Shown: positions 17,082-27,839 of the stretch, in pieces
Layout of the letters: the number at the start of each line of letters is the position of its first letter
How positions within the stretch are numbered: position 1 is the stretch's first letter
NCBI GenBank assembly: GCA_963575745.1
Contig: CAUYUJ010019914.1
Span: 104,227-168,226 of the forward strand
Direction: 5' to 3'
Length of the DNA stretch: 64,000 bases
From: Prorocentrum cordatum
Taxonomy: Eukaryota > Sar > Dinophyceae > Prorocentrales > Prorocentraceae
The notes under the pieces: model-generated
Told to the model about the DNA's origin: nothing
What the model saw: the letters and a program-made list of their open reading frames with translations, nothing else
Databases searched by the model: none
Translations under genes and position numbers: made by a program

Positions 17082-18047
17082 GAGGTGCAGCACCGAGGCA
17101 TACTGGCTGCCCGTGCCGGGGAGCGAGCAGCGACGTACACAGACAGACTTGGAGAGGTCCGCGCGGACCTCCGAGCGTCGGGGGCGGCAAAGAGGGGGGG
17201 GATGACTAGGGGGGGGGTGGATATCATGTCGGGGGCCATGATGTTTCCCAGATTTCATGGCGCCTCTGCTCATTTCATTGCGTCCCTGGACCCCCCGCTG
17301 GGCCGCGCACATGCCGCCGGTCATGATTTGCACCCCCCCTCTTTGACGCCCCCCTCTTTGCCGCTCCCGAGAGTGTGTATGTTTATGTCATTGCTCGTTC
17401 CCCTAATGCTTCGGGGGGGTGCAGCGGCACCCCCGTTCAGGTGGCCTCGTCCGCCAGCGCAGACGGCCCCTGCCTGGCCGCCGACGGCAAAAGCGTCGGG
17501 GCGTGCTCTCCTCGATCCCGCTGCCGTGCAAAGCCGAGGCATTGGTTGCACGTTTCGGGGCGTGTTTTTCCCGCTCTCCGCTATCCGTGGGTCTGCCGCC
17601 CACGCGCCAGGTCCACGGACTCCTGATCTCGGCGGCGAGCCCCGGAGGGGAGGTGAGGAGGGGCGGGCCTTCTCAGAAGGCCCGGAAGCCCCCCAGCCTT
17701 CCGAGAGGTGTTCTAAGCCTCCCCCGAAGGCGCCGAAAACCTCTCTGAAGGCCCGAGGGCTTCTGAGAAGTCCCGCCGCCTTCTGAGAAGGCCTTCTCCT
17801 TCTCACGTCCCCCCCCTCGCTCGCCGCCGGCGTGTACCCGATTTGCTCCTCGTGCCGAGGCCAAGGAGGAGGCGGAGCAGCAGTCGGCGAGCGGCGCGGA
17901 GCCGGTGGTGGACGTGACCGCCGAGTGAGCACGGCGGCGCTCGCTCCGAGACGTCCTCCGCTCCCCTCCGCGCCCCTCGCCCGCAAGGGCAGTCCACGTT
18001 TCGGTCGGCTCGGCTGCAATGCGCGAAGGGCAACAAAAACGGCATAC
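17082..18047. other. Unassigned GC-rich stretch
   Basis: No recognisable gene. Positions 17650-17800 contain irregular repeats of CTTCTGAGAAGGCC and CCGAAGGCC type. Overlapping open frames on both strands have no domain or sustained protein-like composition. Confidence 0.4.
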
Positions 18048-18172
18048 GCATAAACTTTTGGCGCTCCGCGCGGGTTGCCTGGATTCGTGCTGGGGCCCCC
18101 CCCGGCGGCGTCTCCGGAGGCCCAGCGCAGATCCAAGAGATCCGCGCGGAGCGCCAACAGCTTATGTTTACG
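18048..18172. mobile_element. Short inverted-repeat element A, copy 1
   Basis: The left end TAAACTTTTGGCGCTCCGCG and right end CGCGGAGCGCCAACAGCTTA form long inverted arms that continue inward as a GGATTCG / ATCCAAGAGATC part. Better preserved copies lie at 42232-42323 and 44788-44940, with half-copies at 32112-32440. No coding capacity. Confidence 0.7.
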
Positions 18173-18839
18173 CAAGGGAAGAAAACCACCCGGACCCGAT
18201 AATCGGTGTTTGCTAAACGGCCTTGGACAGCCCCACCTTGTTCGATTCATTCTTTGGGTGCGTGTACGAAACGGCTTCGCTTGCCTGGGTGGTTATTAGT
18301 GGGGGTGGATTTGTCGCCCTCTGTTTATGCTGCTTCTTCTCCTGGTACGGGGAGTCCACGGTCCGGTCGGCCTGGCTGCCGTTCGCGGGCGGCTGCGCTC
18401 GGCACATGGGTGCCGCCAGGTCGGCGGCGGCGTCTGCCATCGTGGAGGGAAAGGTGCCGCTGCCGCTGCTCTTCCGTCGTCGCCAGGGCCGGATTCGCCT
18501 CGAGACCAGGGCTGGGCCCGAGCGCTGCTCTGCTGGACTTCGGCTGTGTTTTGTTTTTTTCTCGTTCTGGCAGAGGGGTGCAGGAAGACAGGTCGAGCAA
18601 CACGAAACACAGAACGAGACCAATACGAAAAACAGCCTTCAGGCCCAGCCCTTCTCGAGACCCTTGCCTTATGTGGCTAACTTCGGGGACTGTAAAATGT
18701 CTTCGAAGTAGTTTTTTTGGTGAAGATAGCGGCACTTAGCGGCGCGAACGCTTGCGGCCCCGAGTCTCAACCACGCGCCCGTGGTTTCACGGAGGTCGGC
18801 GACCCCGAACCCTGATATACATGCCCGTGGCCCAGATGG
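18173..18839. other. Unassigned stretch, no gene recognised
   Basis: A 162-codon plus-strand open frame (18223-18711) overlaps several equally long frames on the other strand. None has a recognisable motif, so no gene is called. Confidence 0.35.
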
Positions 18840-19062
18840 GACTACACGGCCATTAAGTGCCACTAAATGGTTATTCTCGGAACCACTAACGGCCACTAAG
18901 TACCACTAGATGTTAATTTTCGGAACCACGAACGGCCACTGAGTGCCGCCACTAAGTGCCACTAAATGGTACTTTTCGGAGCCATCAGCGGCCACTGAGT
19001 GCTACTAAATGGTATTTCTCGGAGCCAGTAGCGGCCGTTACGTGCCACTCAATGGTAATCCG
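18840..19062. repeat. ~47-bp tandem repeat, 4-5 units
   Basis: Units follow the pattern CGGCCACTAAGTGCCACTAA then ATGGTAATTCTCGGAACCA. A related partial array occurs at 20424-20525, so the two bracket the 42-bp minisatellite. Confidence 0.8.
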
Positions 19063-19384
19063 TAATGGCTTCGCCCCCTGCTGCCGGCCGCTTCTCTCGG
19101 ATAATTGGCTACGCAAGAGCTAAATCATGAGGCCTCGGCGCCGCCGTGAAGCAGCATCGGCAAGAGAACTTGAGATTCTGATGATATTGTTGGACTCAGC
19201 GTTGCATTTTGAACCTGCCTCCGTATGTTGTGCACTGAGGTTTCCTACAGGAACTCGGACATGTGGCAAATCCCATTGGTTTTTCGACCCTGATCCTGCT
19301 GATCTGCGTGAGGGGTGCCGCCGAATTTCAGAAATGTGGCAAACCCATTGCGTTGTTCTGGAAAGTACGAGGTTAAATAGTTTC
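19063..19384. other. Spacer between two minisatellites
   Basis: Contains a 92-codon open frame (19127-19405) with no recognisable motif, and two copies of ATGTGGCAAA..CCCATTG (about 19260 and 19334). No gene is called. Confidence 0.35.
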
Positions 19385-20215
19385 CTTGCCGAGATTATAG
19401 CGTAATGTACGAGGGTTTATGTCTTCGGGGACGCGAGTATATTGCAAGCTTAATGCAATGTGTAAGGGTTGATAGTTTCGGAGACGCGAATGCAGCGTCA
19501 TTTACGATGGTTTGTGGCTTCGGATACGCGGATAGTGCGTAATTTAAAGGTTGTATGGCTGCGGGGTCGCAAATATAAAATTGTTTACGTAGGTTGATGG
19601 CCTCGGAGACTCGAATCTTGCATCCTTTCTGAAGGTTTATGGCTTCGGATACGCGAACATTGCGTAACCTACCAGGGTTTATGGCTTCGGATACGCACAC
19701 ATTGTATCATTTACGCAGGTTTATGGCTTCGGAGGCGCAGATATTGGATCATGTGCGAGGGTTGATGGCTTCGGATATGCGAATACATAGTAATTTGCGA
19801 GAGTTTAAGGCGTCGGGGGCGCGAATCTTACCAGACTCTAAATTGTTTATTGAATCGGGAGCGCAAGCATTCTGTGTAATTTACAGAGGTCTATGGATTC
19901 GCCGATTCGCGGGCGCGAACATAGTATACTTTACAATGGTTTATGGTTTCGGGGACGCGAAGATAGTGTAATTCGCCAGGGTTTGAGGTGTCTGGGACGC
20001 GAACACGGCGTGATTCACGAGCGTTTGTGGCCTCGGGGACGCAGGCATTGTGTAATTTACGACGGTTGATTGCTTCGGGGACACGAATATATAAAGTATG
20101 GGGCGCGAATATCGCGCAATTCACGAAGATTTGTAGCCTCGGGGACGCGAATCTTGTGTAATTTACTAGGGTTCATGGCTTCGGGGGCGCGAAGTTCAGG
20201 TATTTTTATATGTCC
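19385..20215. repeat. ~42-bp minisatellite, about 19 units
   Basis: The consensus is close to TTTATGGCTTCGGAGACGCG followed by AATATTGCGTAATTTACGAGGG. Units are 41-45 bp with 10-25 percent divergence by eye. Short minus-strand ORFs repeating PEAIN are translations of it. Confidence 0.9.
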
Positions 20216-21110
20216 CACGCCCCCCCCTTTGAATTCAGAGCACGCGATTCGGGCGTGGTAATCCGGACGCTTCTCGGCTACCCCCCCTCGCGCGGTCTAC
20301 AACAAGGAAGGTAAGGAGCATAAATATTGTAACAGTGGAAACTGGAACCTGAAACTGGTGCAGGGAGAAGCAAGCCTTAGCAAACCTTTGCCCTACAGCC
20401 TTGTGGCCCCACAAGGGGGCCGGCGGACTTTCGGGGCCGCTAAAGGCCACGACGTGCCGCTAAGTGCCACAAAACGGCCGCTACAGTCCGCCAGCGGCCA
20501 CTAAGTGCCACTGAATGGTAATCCTCAGCGGTCGCGATGGTCAGTCCGAAATTCCCCAGAGGGTCCACATCAATTTGTCCGAGCGCACCCCTTGAGAGGT
20601 CCACGGGCTGGCGGTCTCGGTGCCCATCTGCCCCCCCAGCAGTCGGGGCCGCTCGCTCGGTGCCGCTCGGTCGGGCGTGCCCGTGCCCGCCGCGCCGCTG
20701 CGCCTCTTTGGCGCCTTCTGCCGCCGAGGTCGGTCTTGGCCGGCCTTCGGCCTCGACGTCGGCTCGGTCGGCTTGCTCGGTCTGTGCTGTCGCTGTCGTC
20801 CTCGGCCCTGCGCCTCCCCTCGCCCTCCGCACCCCTTCCGCTCCCGCTGCCGATGGAGCCTGGCACCGCTCCGCCCCTGCTGCACCACGGCGGTGAGGCC
20901 TTCCTTTTGACGCCAGGCGGGCTCCGGCGGCACAGGGCACAGCGTCTGAGCGGCAGAAACAACGTATAAGGGCGTGCACCGACTCGGGGCCACACGTTGG
21001 GCTGCAGGGACCTCGGCACGCAGCGGCACGCAGAAGGGCAGCGAGGCAAGTGAAGGCACGGCAGCCCGCAAGGGCGTGTAGCGTGCGTGCTGAGGTCTGC
21101 GAGGAGGCCT
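20216..21110. other. Partial 47-bp repeat and unassigned stretch
   Basis: 20424-20525 repeats the GGCCACTAAGTGCCACT unit of 18840-19062. The remainder is GC-rich with many overlapping open frames on both strands and no recognisable domain. Confidence 0.4.
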
Positions 21111-21250
21111 TCGTCCTTCTCCTCCTCCTCCTCCCCCTCCTCCTCCCCCTCCTCCTCCTCCTCCTCCTCATCATCATCATCATCATCAGCAGCATCATTC
21201 CTGTTCCTCCTCCTCCTCCTCTTCCTCCCCCTCCTCCTTTTCCTCCGTCT
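21110..21250. repeat. (CCT)n with an embedded (CAT)n run
   Basis: CTC/CCT tract with a short CAT run at 21168-21190. Confidence 0.9.
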
Positions 21251-21517
21251 CCCGCGCCGCTCCCCGCTGCTCTCCTTCCCTGTCGGTATACCCCACTGGG
21301 GCCCCGCGGCGCAGGGCTGCCCGGGCGGGCGAGGCCGAGGCGTGACGGGCAGGAGGAGGGGGATGGTAACTTTTGACCTTCTAGCTCTGAAGAGGTGGGC
21401 ATTTTCGCAGGCGGCATCGGCGTCGCCATCTGGCGGCGCCCCGCCGCCAGGGTTCCTGCGTGCCTGCCCGCGCTCACGCTGGACGAGGAGCTGGGAGAGG
21501 AGCGCCTGCTGTCGGAG

Positions 21518-21673
21518 GGCACCAACTATACACCAACACCGATCCTGGCCCAGGATCACCCTGGGCCCAGGATCGGTGTATATGCCTTCTTGCCCAAGGC
21601 AGGAGGGCGTATACACCGATCCTGGGCCCAGGGTGATCCTGGCCAGGATCGGTGTTGGTGTATAGTTGGTGCC
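21518..21673. repeat. Near-perfect 156-bp foldback
   Basis: Arms of ~75 bp (from GGCACCAACTATACACCAAC at 21518 to its complement ending at 21673) differ by one indel and a few substitutions, with a loop of only a few bases around 21595. Each arm also contains CCTGGCCCAGG and CCTGGGCCCAGG sub-palindromes. It sits at the 3' edge of the decayed minus-strand retroelement. It could be a foldback transposon or a recent inverted duplication. Confidence 0.9.
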
Positions 21674-21689
21674 TTCCTATGCTGTTCAG

Positions 21690-22409
21690 CGAGGCGGCGC
21701 CGGCGTGGGCTGGAGGCGGCCGCGGGCTGGCGTTGCGCGGAGGGGTGCGGGCCCCGGGTTCCCGAACCAAAGAAGCGTATTGCCCAGGGTCCGAAAAAGA
21801 TGGATGCCAGCGATGGAGACGCAGCTCGACCCATTGCCTCGCCTCGCGGGCAGGATCGTCGTCGTCCGAGTCGCTGGCATCGGGGAGACCCGCGAGTGTC
21901 TCCCACAAGGCCAGATCAGCCTGGGAGTCGGGAGCCTGTGAGACAGGCTCCAGCCCCGCCCACCCCGCCCCCGCATCCGACCCACTCCCCGCCCCACAGG
22001 TACCAGGGAGAGATGGAAGCGGCGGCAAACTAGCCGTCTCGCAGAACTCTCGAGCGCGCAGCACAACCGGAGGGCCCAAAAACAGGCCAGGTTTGGGGTG
22101 CCTGCCTTTCAAGTGCTTCTGAAGGCGATAGAGCCAGGAGTCCTTGACGCTCGTGCCAGCACGACGCATCACGGGTCGGCACTCGTCTGACAGGCCGACG
22201 CTATGCTTCTCAGCGTGCGACCCACACAGTGCACAGAACAGGACGGGACCAGCTCTGTGGAGCGAGTGTTGACTAACACTTTGCTTGCTCTTGAACTGGC
22301 GGAGCACCGATCGGGACTTGGCCGACCCGAGACGCACCATGCACCGAAAACGCCGAGTCGAAAACGTGTTCGATGCGTCAAACAGCGAGTGCGCACGAGG
22401 AGGGCCCAT
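21690..22409 (-). pseudogene. Retroelement C-terminal Cys/His region
   Basis: The minus-strand frame reads HSLHRAGPVLFCALCGSHAE (plus positions 22180-22268), then a further Cys and LYRLQKHLKGRHPKPG. The pattern H-x9-FCxxCG...C...RL..GxHP suggests a zinc-binding tail that I associate with dinoflagellate LINE-type proteins. It continues into a Asp/Ser-rich segment (DASDSDDDDPARE). It lies directly downstream of the RNase H remnant. The open frame runs on into the foldback at 21518-21673, so its true end is unknown. Confidence 0.55.
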
Positions 22410-22467
22410 ACCATTGTGGAAGTCGGTTAACGGAGAGGAAGCGTGCTGCTAAATAGTTTCCAGGTGT

Positions 22468-22525
22468 CTAAAACATGTTCCAAACATGTTTTACATATGT
22501 AAAGCATGCTTGCAACGTTTTTAGA
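22468..22525. repeat. AT-rich imperfect palindrome
   Basis: CTAAAACATGTTCCAAACAT and its counterpart ending CAACGTTTTTAG fold around a central ACATATGT. It is strikingly AT-rich inside a GC-rich element and separates the RNase H remnant from the C-terminal region, so it is probably an insertion. Confidence 0.55.
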
Positions 22526-22553
22526 ACCTGACTTACACACTTTAAACACATGT

Positions 22554-23340
22554 TCAATTCAATGATCGGATTGTTCGAGTGTCCACTGTCATGGCATCCA
22601 CAACCATACCACTCTCGATGGATCCAATGGCCCTGCCGAGAGCCTGCGGCGGAGCATCGAGCGCCGTGACCGAGCCGGTTCGACCAGCGACGCGAGTGCA
22701 AGACAAGGCGACCATCGTGATCGCGTTGCGGGGATGCTTGCGGGCCTTCTCGAGAGGCGCACAGTCTGGACGAAGCTGCGCACCTGGCTTGGCTGTCAGA
22801 TCGGCTTCGGAACTCCCGAAACGCTGCCGCGCCGTGATCTGGCCATCGGCCACGGCTGAGGCTGGAGCGCGTGCCGTCGCGTGAGTAATTAGCCTCCACC
22901 GAGCCCCCTCCCCCCCCCCCGATCCGACGCCAGCCTCCACGCCACCCTCCAGGACATGGCCATGGGGTCGCTGGCGGCCTCGCCAGCACCACCCCCCTGG
23001 CGCCACATCGACGAGAGGCGTGCAGCCGGTGAAAAGCTGGATCTGGGCCCGCGTGCACCTGAGGGCCGTCGGGAAACTAGATAGCCCAGCTGCGGGCACC
23101 GACTGAACGAGGGGTGGACGCGGCCCATGCGTCCCCGCGACCTCGCGCCACGCGGAGTCGAGTGAGCACAGCCCCCATCCACATCTCCTCAGACGGCCAG
23201 AGCGACCGCGCAGACCCGAGCCGTCTCCAAGAACATGCACATCAAGAAGGAGGTCTTTTGCACAAAGCGTCCAGGCCATTCTCTCCCCAAGACGCGGATT
23301 GGAAAACAGCCACGACGGGTCGGGAACTAGAGACCTAGTC
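22554..23340 (-). pseudogene. RNase H remnant of the minus-strand retroelement
   Basis: The frame reads LGDGSGLRGRSGRLRRCGWG, LVQSVPAAGLSS, QLFTGCTPLVDV and ARQRFGSSEADLTAKPGAQL. These match the four blocks of type I RNase H as used by LINEs. The first Asp (GDGS) and the last Asp (SEAD) remain. The catalytic Glu (now AAGLSS) and the second Asp (now FTGC) are replaced. The domain is therefore probably inactive, though the frame is still open through 23969. Confidence 0.65.
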
Positions 23341-23584
23341 CAGATCAAGGAGGCCTCGGCGGAACTGCGCGCAAGCTCCAGCATCTGAGAGGCAAGGGGG
23401 CAAGGGGGGTTACTCGTCCGAGTACTCTTTCCGAAAGCCCACGTCCGCAGTGCAGCTGCAACAGCGATGCCCAGTGGAGCCGATGTCCCTGCGCGCTGGG
23501 CACGGGGCGGGGAGGTGGCTCTCCACCAGCTTCGCACGGGCGCTGCCGGGGCCAAAACACCCCGAGCAGAGGCATCTGAGCATG

Positions 23585-23735
23585 CCCTCCTCCTCCTTCT
23601 CCTCCTCCTCCTCCCTCCCCCTCTTCCTCCTCCTCCTCCTCCTCCTCCTCCTCTTCCTCCTCCTCCTACTCCTCCCTCCCCCTCCTCCTCCTCCTCCTCC
23701 TCCTCCTCCTCCTCCTCCTCCTCCTTGGCGGGGTC
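23585..23735. repeat. (CCT)n tract inside the decayed retroelement
   Basis: CTC/CCT tract between the RT connection region and the RNase H remnant. On the coding (minus) strand it reads as poly-Glu. Confidence 0.95.
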
Positions 23736-23789
23736 CGCTTGGGCCTGAAGAGGCCGGGGGGCAGGCGGGGCCTCAGAGGTTCCAACAGA

Positions 23790-24264
23790 GGAGGGCGAGG
23801 GCAGAGGGGGGGGCCCAGGCAGTGTGCTCCTGGCAGGGGACCTGCCTCCACGACCGGCGCTCAGTGGCCTCGTCGTCCAGCCTGCCTCCATCCCGGAGGG
23901 AAGCCTGCTCGATCCGCACGGGCCTCCGATGAGTTTCCCAGCGGGCAGGGCCCACCACTTTCCAGCCAAGCCGCATCATCGCGCCCGCAAGGGCCGACGC
24001 GGGCCCTTGGGTATCCGACCGCACCCTGGATTCAGGAACTGCAGACAGCCTAGCCCAAGCCCCACGCAGAGGACGATGCATATCAGCCCGAGACGCACAA
24101 CCACCCCACAGCGCCTGGAGCCACAGGTAGATCGAGGAGCGGTTGCACTCGAAAGCGGGACTGGCCTGACGACCTGCAGTCATGAGGTCGAGCGTGGGGG
24201 GCCTGCCCGTGTGCCTGCAAACGCAGCCAGCTCTCGCCAGCTGTCGGGCCCTCAGCAGATCTTG
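23790..24264 (-). pseudogene. RT thumb/connection remnant
   Basis: The minus-strand frame reads ASALAGAMMRLGWKVVGPAR, WETHRRPVRIEQASLRDGGR and LDDEATERRSWRQV. The composition and position between RT core and RNase H fit the connection region of a LINE polyprotein. The frame continues into element B copy 2, so its 5' side is broken by that insertion. Confidence 0.55.
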
Positions 24265-24387
24265 GTATCGCTCGGACGCGTGCACTCTTTCTCGGCGGGG
24301 ATCATCAAGGAGCATCCTGGATCATCCCGCGAAAAGCCACGCACGAAACGGCACAGAAGCACAGGGAGTGGACGTCCGAGCGATGGC
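24265..24387. mobile_element. Element B, copy 2 (inside the retroelement)
   Basis: Ends GTATCGCTCGGACGCG and GGACGTCCGAGCGATGG. Internal GGAGCATCCTGGATCATCC and CACGCACGAAACGG match copy 1. It lies between RT core and connection remnants, so it inserted after the retroelement. Confidence 0.8.
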
Positions 24388-24502
24388 CACAGATACGCGT
24401 TGCTGATCCCGTGAACGCCGGCGGCCCACAGCGCGTCGGGCTCGAGGGCCGTCTGGACCAGTTTGTTGGTTTTGCCCCCGGCTAGTAGCCAGGCGCCTGC
24501 GC

Positions 24503-24772
24503 CGGGGTATACCCCCGACAACGTCTTCCCAAGACGTTTTCGGAAACTGGAGTATTTATACTTCCAGTGGCGGGCTGCTCTTCAATCCCAGAACTCCGTG
24601 AGGGTCGGGGACGACGTCGGAGTGGTGTGGTGTATACTATTTTCCCCTTTTTCCCGGGGAAACGACGAAACATGTATACATCAGGGTCCCGTATATACCA
24701 GGATCCGCTTTCTTGTGCGAGTTTCAGTGCGGGGCCGTAGAGAACGTCGGTGTATAGAGTCCGGTCCTTGAC
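24503..24772 (+). mobile_element. Dispersed element I, copy 1
   Basis: About 270 bp similar to 38516-38806. Shared blocks: CCAGTGGCGGGCTGC, TCAATCCCAGAACT, GGGGACGACGTCGGAGTG, TGGTGTATACT and TCAGTGCGGGGCCG. GTATAC motifs occur near both ends. It separates the RT motif E region from the connection remnant and is therefore an insertion. Confidence 0.65.
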
Positions 24773-24779
24773 GTTTGGC

Positions 24780-26116
24780 TTTGACCGAGTGAGAGGGGGC
24801 GATGTCCCCCCTCCCCCCCCGAAGTCGAGGCCTAGATTCCGAACCGACCTCGTCAGAAGCCTACCCGACGATGGATCTAACTCCAGAACGGCGCGACGAA
24901 TGTCTTGGCCCATGACAGTCTGGTGCTTCTTGGGCAGCGATATCGTGAGGCCCCAATCCGGCATTTCCGATGTGAGAAGATCCTTTGCCCCCTCGAGGTC
25001 CTGGGCAACCCCCGAGCATCTCCAACTCGCTGCAACTGCAACTCATCTACCACGATCGCCAAATCAACCTTCGGAAAACGTTCAACATCCGCATCTGCAG
25101 GGGAAAGACGCACCAGTCTCAACAAGGATGTCCATGGCGACAGTCTCGGTCGCAATCATTTCGAAAAGGACCATCCGACCGATACCGTACGTGGCCAATA
25201 GAAACCGCAGCGTTCTGCCGAGCGCAACAAGCAAGCGCATGATGGGGAACGTGTTCGTTGGCCTAAACAAGATTTGGTAGCTTTGGGCCAGTTGCCCTGC
25301 CCTGATCCCTAGCCAACTCCGCGTTGGCACTGTGTTCCCAAACACATATGTCGCAAGAGGCCCCCGAATCGCCAAACCAGCATCCCCTGGGGTGGTCACG
25401 CCCCCGAGGACCAGCGACTTTCCAGCGGGCCCAACTGGACCACATCCTTTTCGGCGATGGGAATGCACGATTGGTTGGGCCACTCCATCAGGCGGTGGTT
25501 TGGGCAAAAGGGCGATCAGCAGTAAAGCCCAGCACTTAGGCACGTAGAAAAGACGCTGCATCTGCTCCTGGACGCGTAGAAAGACCGCCTCAGACACATC
25601 ACCCAGCGGAGCCCCATCAGCACCAACACGTCCAGGCAGCCCAGAGACAGCCCACTTCGGAACCACCTTGGAGTGCCCGTGAGCTTTGCGGGCTCCACCT
25701 GTCATAGAATCCGCCGCCCACTCTCTCCACGATCGGGTACTCTCCGAGGCCGCGTGATGCCCGTGCTCCTGGGCCCATTTGAGGACCTGCCAGGTAGCCT
25801 CCCTAAGCTCTTCCTCCGAAGAAGGATTAAACGAAGTGATGCGCAGCCTCCAAGAAACCCCATGCTTGCAATCGGTGAACGGGGACTTGTAGTTCACCAA
25901 CTTCTTAAGTAGAATCCCAGCTTGCTGCAGACCCCCCAGGGTGGGCCTAGCTAGGCCCATGCCAGGGGTACTGGAGGTCCAAGAGCCTCCTCTCCAAAAC
26001 ACGCCACACACGACCTTCCCCGATGGCCTTGGGGTGATTCGAAGCAGGAGGCCCTCGCAGAGGGACCTGGGCCACCTTGGAGGGTCCTCCTCGACCTCGA
26101 TAACAAAGGTCGCCAT
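24780..26116 (-). pseudogene. Reverse transcriptase remnant of the minus-strand retroelement
   Basis: Read 26116 to 24780. A 344-codon frame gives WREWAADSMTGGARKAH, then CWALLLIALLPKPPPDGVAQ (equivalent to the LLPKP..G.RPI block) and LGIRAGQLAQSYQILFRP (motif B-like). A different frame gives VDLAIVVDELQLQRVGD at plus 25024-25073, where the expected catalytic DD has become DE. SVRNLGLDF (about 24850) matches motif E. At least two frame changes separate these blocks, and motif A could not be identified. It is inactive. Confidence 0.65.
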
Positions 26117-26339
26117 CTACGTGCAAACATCGAGTGAGGAAAAGCTCAGCGCGCTCAGCCCATTGCGACGTGACGGTCTCCAACACATCCCCAGAGACTG
26201 CGACGTGACTGTCTCCAAAACACCCCCAGAGACCTGGCCCCGGTCGAACACCTCCAGCAGGTCGTCCCAGCCCAGAGGTTTCGGGTCGCCGCCGACGGGC
26301 GGATGGAGGGGAAGAGGCGACTGTTTCTTCAACCTGGGT

Positions 26340-26515
26340 ACAGTGCCGTTTTTACTACATGCTCCGCGTCCGGATCATGTAGGAAAAATGCAGGGATTTA
26401 GTATTAAAAGCAACGATGAGTTCATGCATGAATTTATTCATAAAGGAATCACGTTTTAAAAGTCCTGTATGTTTAAACATCCCAAGTATTAAAAATTGCC
26501 CTGTCTCATCACTTG
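26340..26515. mobile_element. AT-rich insertion with CAGGG/CCCTG ends
   Basis: A markedly AT-rich block within GC-rich DNA. CAGGGATTTAGTATTAAAAG at the left and AAGTATTAAAAATTGCCCTG at the right are partly complementary. It could be a small DNA transposon remnant. No matching target-site duplication was found. Confidence 0.35.
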
Positions 26516-26659
26516 CCTGGGACTGCCACGCGCGCGAAGAGCGACGGGCCGAGAGCGGGCGCGCGCGGCTGGCCCGAGTGGCCACGCGGTGGCTGTCGGC
26601 ATAGGCCTCCATCGGGGGTTGACAGAACCCCCAACGGTGACGCGTCGACTAGTGAACTT

Positions 26660-26783
26660 GGCATCCCTCGGACGTGTGGCTTTTTCCTTCGGCGAGGACC
26701 ATCGAGGAGCATCCTTGATCATTTGGCGAAAAAACACGCACGAAACCAAAAAACACACAGGGAATGGACGTCCGAGCGATGAC
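26660..26783. mobile_element. Element B, copy 3 (inside the retroelement)
   Basis: Ends GGCATCCCTCGGACGTG and GGACGTCCGAGCGATGAC, with GGACCATCGAGGAGCATCC inside. It lies between endonuclease and RT remnants of the minus-strand retroelement, near the AT-rich block. Confidence 0.85.
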
Positions 26784-26861
26784 GAGTTTCGGTTCTCGAG
26801 AGGGCGCCGCGGCCGTCATTTTCCAGGCTTGCGCCCGCCAGGTCTGGGCCTTAGGTCGTTT

Positions 26862-27533
26862 TCACTGAACCACGTTTTCATAAAGGGGGGGTCTGTCCAT
26901 TCCCGACTTCAGCACGCTGTAGGCGACAGAATATTCGATGTGCGACCGGTGCGTCCCCAGCTGGCAGGTCCACTTGGCCGGGTCGAGTACGACATCGGCC
27001 TGCAGGTCCCCGAGCCACCCAGGCTCCACAAGCTGCTCGCCAGGAGGTTCGACAACAAGAACAACTCCTCCCAAGATGAACGGCAGCCCAGACGCCCGAA
27101 GGACCTCTCCGATGCGCCCAGACGCCCGAAGGACCTCTCCGATGCTATTCAAGAGTTCTAGATTGAGGTCCCTGCATCCGATCTCAGCGCGGAGTTGTGC
27201 AGAGCCCACAACGACGCTTCCAGATAAAAGGCCGCTCCAGAGAACCAGCATGAACCGGTTAGGGGGAGGCTGCCTGGTCCCGGCCTTTAGGTCGTCGGGT
27301 CCCTCGAGGCCCCAGAGCTTCGAGGTTGCGAGACCAACCTCTCCAGACACACCAGCTTCGGATCGCCCCGACGACGCCGCAGGAGAGAGCAGTGAAATGA
27401 GGCCAGACTTCACCAGCGCCTGCTTCACATCACCAAGCCGAGCCTCAGCCTGGTGGCGCTCCTGAAAAAAAGAAATAAAGTAGAAGAAGACGAAGAAGAA
27501 GAACAAGTAAATGTTAAATTCAACGGCACCCAT
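26862..27533 (-). pseudogene. Endonuclease remnant of the minus-strand retroelement
   Basis: The minus-strand frame gives SVVVGSAQLRAEIGCRDLNL, LPFILGGVVLVVEP, EPGWLGDLQADVVL and THRSHIEYSVAYSVL. The order fits the second half of an APE-type endonuclease. The catalytic GDWN-type block is now GVVL and the IDY block is IEY, so it is inactive. A perfect 27-bp tandem duplication at 27097-27150 repeats IGEVLRASG. The frame begins in Phe-rich AT-rich sequence that is unlikely to be original. Confidence 0.6.
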
Positions 27534-27653
27534 GAGATCGAGGAACGGCCTGCGCGAATACTTGGAGCCTGACGCACACTCAACCGCCCAGGACGCGATG
27601 TTGGACGTGCAGAACTTCCAAACATCTGGCCGAGGGATCTGCTTCCTGACATT

Positions 27654-27654
<1 letters not shown>

Positions 27655-27709
<55 letters not shown>

Positions 27710-27714
27710 GCTGG

Positions 27715-27757
<43 letters not shown>

Positions 27758-27835
27758 TTTGCTGCTGTTGCTGCTGTTGTTGTTGATGATGTTGTTGTTG
27801 TTGTTGTTATTAGTGTTATTGTGCTTGTTCTGTAT
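27655..27835. repeat. (TGT)n / (TGC)n tract
   Basis: TGT repeats with interspersed TGC and TGA. It is the only TGT-type tract in the window and lies inside the decayed minus-strand retroelement. Confidence 0.95.
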
Positions 27836-27839
27836 CCTA

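Noticed and set aside
18223-18711. 162-codon plus-strand frame
   Set aside because: Overlapped by equally long frames on both strands. No motif and biased composition.
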